The position numbers and the translations under genes are program-made. A stretch of 61,103 bases of DNA from Salinispora cortesiana (GTDB lineage: Bacteria > Actinomycetota > Actinomycetes > Mycobacteriales > Micromonosporaceae): contig NZ_AXVR01000029.1 of assembly GCF_000484695.1 (NCBI RefSeq), forward strand, positions 1 to 61,103, written 5' to 3'. The notes beneath the pieces were generated by a model, which saw nothing but the letters and a program-made list of their open reading frames with translations, was not told the DNA's origin and ran no database searches. Shown piece by piece: positions 41,010 to 49,808 of the stretch; the stretch's first letter is position 1; the number at the start of each line of letters is the position of its first letter.

Positions 41010-42511
41010 ACGCACCACTGCGCCGGGTAGGGCTCGTCGTGATGGTCCTGTTCGGGCTCCTCTTCGCGAATCTGAACTGGATTCAGGCCTACAAGGCCGA
41101 TGACTACCGCAACAGCGACTACAACGGCCGGGTCCAGGTCGCCGAGTACGAGCGCAAGCGCGGCAACATCGAGGCCGGCGGTACGGCCCTCGCGGTGAGT
41201 AAGGAGACCGACGGGGAGCTGGAGTACCTGCGCACCTATCCCGCCGGGGCGAAGTACGCCCACGCGATCGGCTACAAGCCGGTCAACCTGGCCGACACCG
41301 GCATCGAGGAGGCGGAGAACGCATTCCTGGCCGGCACCAGCGACCAGCTGATCGGCGACCGGCTACGGGACCTGGTCACCGGTGACGAGACCGCCGGCGC
41401 GAACGTCCTGCTCACCATCTCCAAGCAGGCGCAGGATGTCGCGTACGAGCAGCTGCTGGAGAACCGTAAGGGGGTCAGTAAGGGCGCGGCCATCGCGCTC
41501 GACCCGCGTACCGGGGCGATCCAGGCGCTGGTCTCGATGCCGAGCTTCAACCCGAACCCACTGGCCAGCCACGACTCGGACGAGGCCACAGCGGCCTACA
41601 ACGAGCTGCAGCAGAACCCGGACGGTCCGCTGAAGAACCGGGCACTCGGCGAGGTGCTCCCGCCAGGCTCCACCTTTAAGATCGTGGCGGCCGCCGCGGC
41701 GCTCGAGAACGGTTTCACCCAGGACACGAAGATCCCCGCCGGGCCCAGCTGGACCCCGCCGACCTCGGGTCAGCCGATCAAGAACGCGGCCCCCTCCATC
41801 TGCCCGGAGGCGGAGGTCACGCTGATGAACGCGGTGACCGAGTCGTGTAACACCGGCTTCGCCCAGCTCGGCGTGCGCCTCGGCGCGGACACGCTCAAGC
41901 AGAAGGCCCGGCAGTTCGGCTTCGAGCAGGACGACCTGACCGTCGGCCGGCTCGGTGAGGACGGCGAACCGGTCGCCGCCAGTCGGACCGGCAGCATGGA
42001 GAACGCCGACGGCAGCGTTGACCCGGCTGCCCTCGCCCAGTCCTCCATCGGCCAGCGTGATGTTCGGATGACTCCGCTTCAGGGCGCCCTGATCGCCGCC
42101 ACGGTAGCCAACGACGGCAGCCAGATGCGGCCGTATCTGGTCAGTCAGATTCTTGGGGCTGATCGCACCACCAACTACTACACCGCCGAGCCCGACGAGT
42201 TGCGCCAGCCGGTCAGTGACCAGGTCGCCGCCGACCTGCGGGAGATGATGGAGAGCGTCGTCCAGAACGGCACCGGCCGCAACGCCCGGATCAGCGGTTA
42301 CACCGTCGGTGGCAAGACCGGCACGGCACAGTCTGGTCCGGACACTCCCGATCACGGCTGGTTCATCGGCTTCGCGCTCGACAAGGACGGCAACCCGGTC
42401 TCCGCGGTCTGTGTCCTGCTCGAGGAGGCCGGCGACGGCGGCAGCGCCGAGGCCGCCCGGATCGCCGGGCAGATCATGCGGGCGGCGATCGCCTCGCCGG
42501 GGAGCCGCTGA
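41006..42511 (+). CDS. pbpA: Class B penicillin-binding protein PbpA
   Basis: This 501-residue transpeptidase has an N-terminal membrane anchor (about 7-24), a PBP dimerisation domain (about 50-135) and the transpeptidase domain, with S222-T-F-K225, S281-C-N283 and K438-T-G440. It crosslinks the glycan made by the adjacent RodA. In mycobacteria PbpA is needed for septation and is phosphorylated by PknB. The GTG start overlaps the rodA stop. pknA starts 1 nt after its stop codon. The length is typical. Confidence 0.95.
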   Translation: MNAPLRRVGLVVMVLFGLLFANLNWIQAYKADDYRNSDYNGRVQVAEYERKRGNIEAGGTALAVSKETDGELEYLRTYPAGAKYAHAIGYKPVNLADTGIEEAENAFLAGTSDQLIGDRLRDLVTGDETAGANVLLTISKQAQDVAYEQLLENRKGVSKGAAIALDPRTGAIQALVSMPSFNPNPLASHDSDEATAAYNELQQNPDGPLKNRALGEVLPPGSTFKIVAAAAALENGFTQDTKIPAGPSWTPPTSGQPIKNAAPSICPEAEVTLMNAVTESCNTGFAQLGVRLGADTLKQKARQFGFEQDDLTVGRLGEDGEPVAASRTGSMENADGSVDPAALAQSSIGQRDVRMTPLQGALIAATVANDGSQMRPYLVSQILGADRTTNYYTAEPDELRQPVSDQVAADLREMMESVVQNGTGRNARISGYTVGGKTGTAQSGPDTPDHGWFIGFALDKDGNPVSAVCVLLEEAGDGGSAEAARIAGQIMRAAIASPGSR

Positions 42512-42512
42512 G

Positions 42513-43907
42513 ATGCTCAGCTCCGGGGTGAAGCTCGGCAACCGCTATCGTCTCGACGAGCGGATCGCCAGCGGCGGCATGGGCGACGTCTGGCGCGGCA
42601 CCGACGAGGTGCTCGGCCGGACCGTCGCCGTGAAGAGTCTCCTGCCGGCCCTGCTCGACGACCCTGATTTCGCCGAGCGGTTCCGGGGCGAGGCGCGCAC
42701 GATGGCGACCATCAACCACCCCGGTGTCGTTGACATCTACGACTTCGGCAGCGACCAGCAGATCGCTTTCCTGGTGATGGAGCACGTGGAGGGCGAGGCG
42801 CTCCTGGCCACCCTGAACCGGGTCGGTCGGCTCACCTCCGCCCGAACGATGGCCCTGGTGGCCCAGGCCGCCGACGCGTTGCACGCCGCCCACCTGGAGG
42901 GCATCGTGCACCGAGACGTGAAGCCCGGCAACCTCCTCGTCCGGCCGAACGGCACCCTGGTGCTCACCGACTTCGGTATCGCCCGATCCGACCTGGTTGC
43001 CCAGCTCACCGCCGCCGGCTCGGTGCTCGGGACGGCCTCGTACATCTCACCGGAGCAGGCCACCGGTGCGGTCGCCACCCCTGCCTCGGATGTGTACGCC
43101 CTCGGTGTGGTCGCCTACCAGTGCCTCTCCGGCCGGCGACCCTTTGCGGGCGACAACCCACTCGAGATCGCCCTACAGCACGTCCGGGACACGCCTCGGG
43201 CGCTGCCTGCCGACATTCCACCGCAGGTGCGGGCGGTGGTCGAGCGGGCCATGGCGAAGGACCCGGCGGACCGCTGGCCGAGCGCGGCAGCGTTGGCCGG
43301 GGTGAGCCGACAACTGAAGGCCCAGCTCTCCCAGGCCACCCGGGCGGCGGGACAGGCCGTTCCGGTTTCACCGGCGCCGGGTCGGATCAGTCCGGTCTCG
43401 GCGGCGCCTGCCGCGCCGGCACCAGGTCGAGCCAGCGTGGTGTCGGCGGTGCCCGCCACACCGGTGCCGGGTCGGGCCAAGGTGCCGCCGCCGGTTGTTG
43501 CCCGTCCACCGCAGGTTTTCCGCTCACCGGTGGCGCCGCCGCCTTCCCCTCCGCCCGCCCCGCAACCGCAGGTCGGGCGATCCCCGGTCGCCGCTGTGCC
43601 ACTGGCGTCAGCGCGTCCCGGGCACCTCCCCGCGCCAAGTCCGCCGCCCCGCCGGTTCCGGTTCGGGAGAATGCTCCTTGTCCTCCTCCTGGCCGCTCTG
43701 GTCCTGACCTGCTTTGGCATGGTTTCCTACGTTTGGGGCGAGGTGTCTGCCGGGCCCTCCGGCCGGCCGGGGTATTCGCCGGGAACCTCCGGTGAGCTCC
43801 GGCTCGACGGACGCGACGATTCAGACCGAACGTCGTACCGTCGACTGCAACTGCCCTCGACGGGCGGCGATGAGACGACGACGAGCGAAGGACGACAGAC
43901 GCGATGA
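42513..43907 (+). CDS. pknA: Ser/Thr protein kinase PknA
   Basis: The 464-residue transmembrane kinase shows the glycine loop IASGGMGDVW, ATP Lys K41, the catalytic HRD at 133-135, DFG at 153-155 and the activation segment up to SPEQ. A Pro/Ala/Val-rich linker (about 280-380) contains repeated PAPGR-like units. It leads to one membrane helix (about 387-407) and a short external tail of about 57 residues without a sensor domain. It controls growth and division with PknB. It starts 1 nt after pbpA and overlaps pknB by ATGA. Confidence 0.95.
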   Translation: MLSSGVKLGNRYRLDERIASGGMGDVWRGTDEVLGRTVAVKSLLPALLDDPDFAERFRGEARTMATINHPGVVDIYDFGSDQQIAFLVMEHVEGEALLATLNRVGRLTSARTMALVAQAADALHAAHLEGIVHRDVKPGNLLVRPNGTLVLTDFGIARSDLVAQLTAAGSVLGTASYISPEQATGAVATPASDVYALGVVAYQCLSGRRPFAGDNPLEIALQHVRDTPRALPADIPPQVRAVVERAMAKDPADRWPSAAALAGVSRQLKAQLSQATRAAGQAVPVSPAPGRISPVSAAPAAPAPGRASVVSAVPATPVPGRAKVPPPVVARPPQVFRSPVAPPPSPPPAPQPQVGRSPVAAVPLASARPGHLPAPSPPPRRFRFGRMLLVLLLAALVLTCFGMVSYVWGEVSAGPSGRPGYSPGTSGELRLDGRDDSDRTSYRRLQLPSTGGDETTTSEGRQTR

Positions 43908-45670
43908 CAGCGCAGGCCCGCCTGCTCGGTGGCCGTTACCAGGTCGGCGAGCTAATCGGCTACGGCGGCATGGCCGAGGTGCATCGCGGTCGTGACCTGC
44001 GACTGGGTCGGGACGTTGCGATCAAGATGCTCCGGGCCGATCTGGCCCGGGACGCCACCTTCCAGATGCGGTTCCGGCGGGAGGCGCAGAACGCGGCCTC
44101 CCTCAACCACCCGGCCATCGTCGCCGTCTACGACACCGGTGAGGAGCAGGCGCCGACCGGTGAGACCCTGCCGTTCATCGTCATGGAGTTCGTCGGTGGG
44201 CGGACGCTGAAGGAGGTGCTGGGCGGCGAGGGGCGGCTCCAGCCGCGCCGGGCGCTGGAGATCTGCGCCGACATGTGCGCGGCGCTGGAGTTCAGCCACC
44301 GGCACAGCATCATCCACCGGGACATCAAGCCCGGCAACGTCATGCTCACCCAGACCGGCCAGGTCAAGGTGATGGACTTCGGGATCGCCCGGGCGTTGGC
44401 CAGCGGTGCGACCACGATGACGCAGACCAGCGCCGTGATCGGCACCGCCCAGTACCTCTCGCCCGAGCAGGCCCGTGGCGAGTCGGTGGACGCCCGTTCG
44501 GACGTCTACGCCGCCGGCTGTGTGCTCTTCGAGTTGCTCTGCGGACACCCGCCGTTTGTCGGAGACAGCCCGGTCAGCGTCGCCTATCAACATGTCCGGG
44601 AGGCGCCACCGACGCCCAGCGACCTCAACCCGGAGGTCCCCCCGGCCGTTGACGCGATCATCCTCAAGGCGCTGTCGAAGAACCCGCTCAACCGCTACCA
44701 GAGCGCCGGCGAGATGCGGGCGGACCTACTGCGTGCCGCCGCCGGACGGCCGGTCATGGCGACCCCGGTCCTGCGGGAGCAGGAGACCACCCAACTCGCC
44801 CCAGCCGGTGCCGGATACCCGGCCGCCGCGCCCGGTCCGCGTACCCAACAGATACCAGCCCGGGTCGGTGACCCCCGTCGGCGCCGGACGTCGTCGTGGC
44901 TGATCGCCGCCTTCGCCGCGCTCGCCGTACTCGCGGTGGTCGCGTTGGCTGTCAACCAGTTTCAGCCCCGAGAACCCGAGCAGGCCACGGTCCCGCAGGT
45001 GACCGGGCTGGAGCAGGCTGACGCGTTCGCGGCGATTGAGCGGGCGGACCTGGTACCGGACACCGGCGAGGCGGTCCGCGACAACGACTGCACCAAGGGA
45101 GAGGTGGCCAGACAGGATCCAGGCCAGGGCCAACGGCTGGCTCCGAACACGGTCGTCACGGTCTTCATCTGCGCTGGGCCGGCGACGGTGGAGATCCCGA
45201 ACACCCTGGTCGGCATCACCTTCGACAACGCGAAGAAGCAGCTGGAGAACCGCGGCTTCGAGGTGGAGCGCGAACTCGTTGACAGTCCGGAGCCGGAGGG
45301 CGAGGTCCTGGGGGTGTCGCCGGATGAGGGCAGCCAGGCGGCGGAGGGGGAGACGGTCACGCTGACCGTCTCCAAGGGCAACATCGGCACCGTGCCGAAC
45401 GTGGTGCAATCCTCCGTCGAGGATGCCAAGGAGGAACTCGAGGACGCCGGCTACAAAGTCAAGGTCCGGGAGGGTCAGCCGGTGCCACCGGGCGATGAAG
45501 GCCGGGTGACGAACCAGGACCCGAGCCCGGGCACCCAGCGTGAGAAGGGCAAGACGGTGACCATCACGGTGACGGTGCTCGAGGAGCCGACCGAGTCCCC
45601 GACGCCGGAGCCGACCGAGACGCCGACGCCGGATCCGGAGCCGACCGAGACGCCGGGCGACGGTGATTGA
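43904..45670 (+). CDS. pknB: Ser/Thr protein kinase PknB with three PASTA domains
   Basis: The 588-residue kinase has K41, HRD with catalytic D140, DFG at 158-160 and activation-loop Thr T171 and T173 (TMTQT), the sites autophosphorylated in mycobacterial PknB. One membrane helix (about 332-350) leads to three PASTA repeats (about 362-427, 432-496 and 497-564) and a Thr/Pro/Glu tail. PASTA domains sense muropeptides or lipid II at the outer face. Mycobacterial PknB has four PASTA units. It is the last gene of the plus-strand cluster and ends facing trpG. Confidence 0.96.
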   Translation: MTAQARLLGGRYQVGELIGYGGMAEVHRGRDLRLGRDVAIKMLRADLARDATFQMRFRREAQNAASLNHPAIVAVYDTGEEQAPTGETLPFIVMEFVGGRTLKEVLGGEGRLQPRRALEICADMCAALEFSHRHSIIHRDIKPGNVMLTQTGQVKVMDFGIARALASGATTMTQTSAVIGTAQYLSPEQARGESVDARSDVYAAGCVLFELLCGHPPFVGDSPVSVAYQHVREAPPTPSDLNPEVPPAVDAIILKALSKNPLNRYQSAGEMRADLLRAAAGRPVMATPVLREQETTQLAPAGAGYPAAAPGPRTQQIPARVGDPRRRRTSSWLIAAFAALAVLAVVALAVNQFQPREPEQATVPQVTGLEQADAFAAIERADLVPDTGEAVRDNDCTKGEVARQDPGQGQRLAPNTVVTVFICAGPATVEIPNTLVGITFDNAKKQLENRGFEVERELVDSPEPEGEVLGVSPDEGSQAAEGETVTLTVSKGNIGTVPNVVQSSVEDAKEELEDAGYKVKVREGQPVPPGDEGRVTNQDPSPGTQREKGKTVTITVTVLEEPTESPTPEPTETPTPDPEPTETPGDGD

Positions 45671-45774
45671 GGTGGGCGGTGATTCCCCGTGTCGGAGCTA
45701 CGGCGCGGGGTGATGGCACTATCCGGCGGGCGTGGGACGACCCAAGCCGTCGCCAGGGCGCTGTTGATCGTCGG

Positions 45775-46425
45775 TCAGGTGGTGCTGAACGCGGTACGTC
45801 GGCGCGCGTCGACCTCGGCCGCCAACGCGGGGGCGCGCTCCAATGCCCCCGGAAAGCCGCAGGACGCCAGCCAGTTCGCCAGCATGAGGTGCCCGCCCTC
45901 GGTCAGGACCGACTCGGGGTGAAACTGCACCCCCTCGATCGGCAACCACCGGTGTCGCATCGCCATCACCACGCCGGAGCCGGTCCAACCGGTGACCTCC
46001 AACTCGTCCGGCAACGTCCCCGGCACGAGAGTGAGTGAGTGGTAGCGGGTCGCGGTGAACACCTTCGGTAGGCCGGCCAGTACCCCCACGCCCTGGTGCT
46101 GAACCTCGGAGGTCTTGCCGTGTAGCAACTCCGGGGCCTGGGCGACGGTGGCACCGAACGCCTCCCCGATCGCCTGGTGGCCCAGGCAGACACCGAAGAG
46201 AGGAAGCACCCCGGCGTACTCCCGGATGACATCCAGGCAGACGCCGGCGCGCTCTGGGCTACCCGGGCCGGGGGAGAGCAGGACGCCATCCGCGTTCGCC
46301 TGCCCGACCTCCGCGACGCTGATCTCGTCGTTGCGGCGCACCTCGCAGTCGGCGCCGAGTTGACCCAGGTACTGCACCAGATTGAAGACGAACGAGTCGT
46401 AGTTGTCGATGACCAGGATGCGCAC
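45775..46425 (-). CDS. trpG: Glutamine amidotransferase subunit TrpG/PabA
   Basis: This 216-residue class I glutamine amidotransferase is the glutaminase half of anthranilate or aminodeoxychorismate synthase. The catalytic C80 is in FGVCLGHQAI; H169 and E171 are in VQFHPES. It supplies ammonia for tryptophan or folate synthesis, and one subunit may serve both. Its place behind the sortase genes and opposite pknB is a conserved actinobacterial arrangement. It starts 3 nt after the stop of the 96-aa gene, so it belongs to the minus-strand operon led by the DUF881 gene. Confidence 0.95.
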   Translation of the reverse strand: MRILVIDNYDSFVFNLVQYLGQLGADCEVRRNDEISVAEVGQANADGVLLSPGPGSPERAGVCLDVIREYAGVLPLFGVCLGHQAIGEAFGATVAQAPELLHGKTSEVQHQGVGVLAGLPKVFTATRYHSLTLVPGTLPDELEVTGWTGSGVVMAMRHRWLPIEGVQFHPESVLTEGGHLMLANWLASCGFPGALERAPALAAEVDARRRTAFSTT

Positions 46426-46428
46426 GGG

Positions 46429-46719
46429 TCACTCTTCCGGGGAGGGAGGCGGGTTGTTCTCGTCGGTGTCGTACGGCAGGTCGTGCCCATCCTCGGTCGG
46501 TGCCGGCCCGTCGGCGGGCGGTGGGAAGCCGGGAACCTCCGGCGCCCCGGGGTCCCCCGTCTCCTGGGTGACCTGGACATCGTCGAAGGGGAGCAGCGGC
46601 TCAGCCCAGGGGAAGACCACGTACCAGAGCAGAGCGACCGCGGCCGTCGTTAACAGGACGCTGCCGGCCAGCTTGCCGGGAAGTCCGAACGGCAACTTTC
46701 GCCAGATCCAGGCGTACAT
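46429..46719 (-). CDS. Small single-pass membrane protein of the sortase operon
   Basis: This 96-residue protein has a short basic start (MYAWIWRKLPFGLPGK) and one membrane segment (about 17-37). It ends in an acidic, Pro-rich tail of about 55 residues (GFPPPADGP and similar), probably outside the cell. It sits 4 nt after the sortase stop and 3 nt before trpG, so it is co-transcribed. No family name is known to me; the position suggests a role with the sortase. The tail has no LPxTG-like motif, so it is not an evident sortase substrate. Confidence 0.8.
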   Translation of the reverse strand: MYAWIWRKLPFGLPGKLAGSVLLTTAAVALLWYVVFPWAEPLLPFDDVQVTQETGDPGAPEVPGFPPPADGPAPTEDGHDLPYDTDENNPPPSPEE

Positions 46720-46723
46720 CTCC

Positions 46724-48247
46724 TCAGCCCCCCAGTTCCGCTGGGCGCCCCGCCGACTTGGCCTGGGTCCGGTCCAGCTTCGCGTGGATGATCAGGCGTT
46801 CGTAGTTGTCGAACTTCGGATGGCAGGTGGTCAGGGTGAGCATCGCGTCGGTCGGTTCGGCGCCCGGTTCGCCGGGAACCGGCGCCACCACCGCCACCTC
46901 GCTCGGTTTGACGATGTGGTTGCGGGTGACGCGGTAGACGTGCCAGTTGTCGCGATCCTCGGCAACGATCACGTCGCCGTCGTCCAGTTCGTCAAGTCGC
47001 CAGAAGGTGGCCCGGTTCCGGTGCCCAGCGATGGAGAAGTTGCCGAGCTGGCCGGGGAGGGCGCTCGTCGGATAGTGGCCCGGGGCGTATCGGAGATCCT
47101 TCTGGGTCACCCCCTCGACGACGATCCAGTTCTTGTCGAGCCGTGGGATGTACAGGCCGGCGATCGGTGTGCCCTCCACCTTCGGCGGGGCGGAGGCAGG
47201 GGCGGGGGCGGACGAGGAAGTAGCAGAGGGCGTCACAGTCGGGTCACCGGTGGGCCCCCACGCCTCGGCGAGCTGCTGGCTGAGGTCGTTCTGGTGGGCG
47301 TTGACGATCACCGACTTCCCCCAGATCTCGTACCCGGCGAAGAGGAGCACCACGATGCCGAAGGTGATGAGCACCTCTCCGGCGGCGCGGACGCCGGTGC
47401 GAAGGCGGGACCGCAACGTCGGCCGGGTCAACTCCGAGTAGACGCTCTTGTAGCCGTCGGCGGACTGCTCTGGGCGAAGCTTGACCACCCGTTCGCCTCG
47501 GCGCGGCTGGGCCGGCTCCTCGACAGCGGGTTCGGCCGTGGCGTCCGCGTCGCGGGGCGGCTGGGGCACCGCGCCCATCAGGGCGGTGGAGTCCAGTGGC
47601 GGAGGGGTGTGGCTGGCCACTCGCGGGATGAGTGCGGTGGCCGCCGGATCGGCGGCAGAGCCGGTGTCCGGGGTGGCATTCGGGGCCGTGCCGGTGTTCG
47701 GGGCCGCGGTCCGCAGCGGTGTTGTCGGGATGAGCGCGGTGGGGGCGTCGGCCGTCGACGGGGTGCGGTCCCATGCTGGCCGGCGCGGGTTGACCGGGCT
47801 TGGTGACAGTGAAGGGGTGGCTGGGTCCGACGAGTGGGATGGGGATTCGGGCCGAAGATCTCGGTGGCCTGCCTGCGGCTGGTCGAGGGGGCGATCAGCC
47901 GCCGGCACCGACAGTGGTGACGGTGACGAGTACGCAGCGTCGAAGGTCGAGCCGGCTGGAGGTGTGGGGGCGGGGCTGGCCAAGTGCCGCGGCGACTGGC
48001 TCAGCGGGCGCGGCGACCTGTCGGTCGATCCCGGTAGCTGGCTCGGCAGGCCCGGCCGGCTTAGCGGGTCCGGCTGGCTTAGCGGGTCCGGCTGGCTTAG
48101 TGGGTCCGACTGGGGCAGGGGGCCCGGCGGGGGCGACGGCGGCCCCGACTCGTGCTGGGGCTGCGCCCAGGGGCGTTCCAGTCGCGGCAGGACTGCCGTC
48201 TGGTCGTCGTCCTGATCTGGCTGCCAGCTCTCCGAGGCCCTGGTCAT
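46724..48247 (-). CDS. Class E sortase with long disordered N-terminus
   Basis: This 507-residue transpeptidase has a C-terminal sortase domain (about 358-490) with H409 (SIAGHRNRA), C475 in TLTTC and R484. It anchors secreted proteins to the wall, class E usually preferring LAxTG. The N-terminal about 280 residues are disordered and Pro/Ser-rich and lie in the cytosol before one membrane helix (about 290-308). They contain repeated T-A-(V/L)-(L/I)-P-like motifs and a run of DPLSQP repeats. The start overlaps the DUF881 stop by ATGA. The placement beside pknA/pknB suggests phosphorylation of the tail. Confidence 0.92.
   Translation of the reverse strand: MTRASESWQPDQDDDQTAVLPRLERPWAQPQHESGPPSPPPGPLPQSDPLSQPDPLSQPDPLSRPGLPSQLPGSTDRSPRPLSQSPRHLASPAPTPPAGSTFDAAYSSPSPLSVPAADRPLDQPQAGHRDLRPESPSHSSDPATPSLSPSPVNPRRPAWDRTPSTADAPTALIPTTPLRTAAPNTGTAPNATPDTGSAADPAATALIPRVASHTPPPLDSTALMGAVPQPPRDADATAEPAVEEPAQPRRGERVVKLRPEQSADGYKSVYSELTRPTLRSRLRTGVRAAGEVLITFGIVVLLFAGYEIWGKSVIVNAHQNDLSQQLAEAWGPTGDPTVTPSATSSSAPAPASAPPKVEGTPIAGLYIPRLDKNWIVVEGVTQKDLRYAPGHYPTSALPGQLGNFSIAGHRNRATFWRLDELDDGDVIVAEDRDNWHVYRVTRNHIVKPSEVAVVAPVPGEPGAEPTDAMLTLTTCHPKFDNYERLIIHAKLDRTQAKSAGRPAELGG
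48061..48114 (-). repeat. Three 18-bp tandem repeats inside the sortase gene
   Basis: Units begin at 48061, 48079 and 48097. The first two are identical and the third has changes. They encode the (S/D)PLSQP-type hexapeptides of the disordered N-terminal region. Confidence 0.85.
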
Positions 48248-49047
48248 TCGGGCACCGTCGCCCAGCGGAGTGCCGCCGAGCCATCGAACGCTGGCACCGT
48301 CACGGTGGAGACAGTCTCCTTATAGCCCAGCTTGTAGATGTTCGCCAGGTCCTTGAACAACCGGACTCCCTCAGATTCGGCGAGGGCCTGCTGGAGGGTA
48401 GCGGGGTCGCCGATCGCTACGATCTTGAATGGAGGGGAATACACCCGGCCATGGAGCAACAGGGTGTTACCGACGCAGCGTACCGCGCTGGTGGTGAGTA
48501 CGCGGACATCCATGATTGACATCGCCTCCGCGCCGCCGGCCCAGAGGGCGTTCACTACGGCCTGTACGTCGCCTTGGTGCACCACCAGGTCGTCGTTGGT
48601 GGCGCCCGCGGGCAGACTGCCGTCGCTGCGCCGCGGCGCGTCGTCGAGCTCCACGGTCACTCCGAGGCCGGTGAGGGCGGTGAAGCCGGCCGGCTCCTGG
48701 CTGGCCGCTGCTCGCTCCTGCTGCCGCTGGATCGTCTCGTCAGAGCCGGCGAGGGCGCTGGTGCGGGCCTCGACCGTCGCGCGGAGCTCCGCCGCCCGCT
48801 GCTCACTGGCCGCCACCTCGGCGTGGCGGTCCTGGATGAGCTGGTTGAGCTGGGGGCGTCGGTCCTCGCGCAGGGTGGTGCCCCCGGCAGTGGTAGCGGT
48901 GGTGGTGAAGAGTAGTCCGGCCGCGGCGGCGATCAACGGTACGCCGACCGGCCAGCCGAGTCGGCGCTGCCGGGGGCGCCGGATGAGGGCGGCGACGACC
49001 CGCCGGAGCACCTTCCGCCAGGAGGCCGCGCCGGATGTGTACTCCAC
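48244..49047 (-). CDS. DUF881-family membrane protein
   Basis: This 267-residue protein has a basic N-terminus, one membrane helix (about 33-52, [19 protein letters not shown]) and a coiled-coil stretch (about 60-110). A DUF881 domain follows, with [38 protein letters not shown] in two parts, and [18 protein letters not shown]881 proteins occur next to division and wall genes in actinobacteria and are thought to act at the membrane; the function is not settled. The GTG at 49047 has GGAGG upstream and gives the family start. It is the first gene of the minus-strand operon. Confidence 0.9.
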   Translation of the reverse strand: MEYTSGAASWRKVLRRVVAALIRRPRQRRLGWPVGVPLIAAAAGLLFTTTATTAGGTTLREDRRPQLNQLIQDRHAEVAASEQRAAELRATVEARTSALAGSDETIQRQQERAAASQEPAGFTALTGLGVTVELDDAPRRSDGSLPAGATNDDLVVHQGDVQAVVNALWAGGAEAMSIMDVRVLTTSAVRCVGNTLLLHGRVYSPPFKIVAIGDPATLQQALAESEGVRLFKDLANIYKLGYKETVSTVTVPAFDGSAALRWATVPE

Positions 49048-49236
49048 GGGGCTTCCCTCCCCTCGTCGCCTGCCAGCCCGCTCCAATGACCCCTCCGGGG
49101 TGTTGGAGAAGACCCTTTCGTGGCCTGAACGGGTCTTCCGGACTACGCTAGCTGTCGAACATTATTGGCCATGGACCGTCGCCCTCGCGCCCGGTTGTCA
49201 GGCCGGACGAGGTCGTCACCCCCTCTGGAGAGCGTC

Positions 49237-49500
49237 GTGCCCAAGTCTCAGGTCCGTAAGAAGAAGGTGTACACCCCGCCGACAGACGTGCGTCCGACGG
49301 CGACGGCGGCGACGCGTAAGCCTAGCCCGGTCTGGTTGCCGGCCACGGCGGTCGCGCTCATCGTCGTCGGCATTGGCTGGCTGGTGGTCTACTACCTCTC
49401 CGAGCAGGCGTATCCGGTCATGTCGTGGGGCTACTGGAACCTCGCGGTGGGCTTCGGCGCGATGGTCGGCTCCCTGATCCTGCTCTCGCGCTGGCGTTGA
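49237..49500 (+). CDS. crgA: Cell division protein CrgA
   Basis: The 87-residue protein has a basic, Lys-rich cytosolic N-terminus (PKSQVRKKKVYTPP) and two membrane helices (about 30-52 and 63-84). This is the standard CrgA layout. CrgA binds FtsZ, FtsQ, FtsI and FtsW and in Streptomyces delays Z-ring formation. The GTG at 49237 has CTGGAGAG about 6 nt upstream. It diverges from the DUF881 gene. An inverted repeat follows the gene. Confidence 0.95.
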   Translation: MPKSQVRKKKVYTPPTDVRPTATAATRKPSPVWLPATAVALIVVGIGWLVVYYLSEQAYPVMSWGYWNLAVGFGAMVGSLILLSRWR

Positions 49501-49808
49501 CCGTGCGTTGATCCGCGCGCCGGCTCCGGCCGGCGCGCCAGCCTAGCCGGCCCGGGTTGACTCGGCCCCAACCGGCGCTGCCAGGCGCGGCACCTTATGG
49601 TGTGGCGCAGGACGGCGTCGTTCGGGATGCGAGATGCGTCACGTTACCGATGGGTAACCTTGCGCGTAGGCTGCACTGCACGACCGGGCGAGGCAATTCA
49701 ACGATCGGTCCGGGTCGAGGATATGGCGAGAGTTTCGCCGACCACGTCCTGACCGGGTGCCGATCGCCGAGCCGCTCGAGGCAGTAGTAGACCGGGAGGG
49801 CCGACTCG
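49501..49808. other. 308-nt intergenic region between crgA and the Fe-S oxidoreductase gene
   Basis: It holds the GC-rich hairpin at 49515-49538 just after crgA and then the leader of the downstream gene. The stretch around 49636-49670 is AT-richer (GTTACCGATGGGTAACC contains GGTTACC-like half-sites) and may hold the promoter. No gene is seen. Confidence 0.5.
49515..49538. terminator. Hairpin after crgA
   Basis: GCGCGCCGG and CCGGCGCGC form a 9-bp perfect stem with a 6-nt loop, 15 nt after the crgA stop. No T tract follows. Confidence 0.65.
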
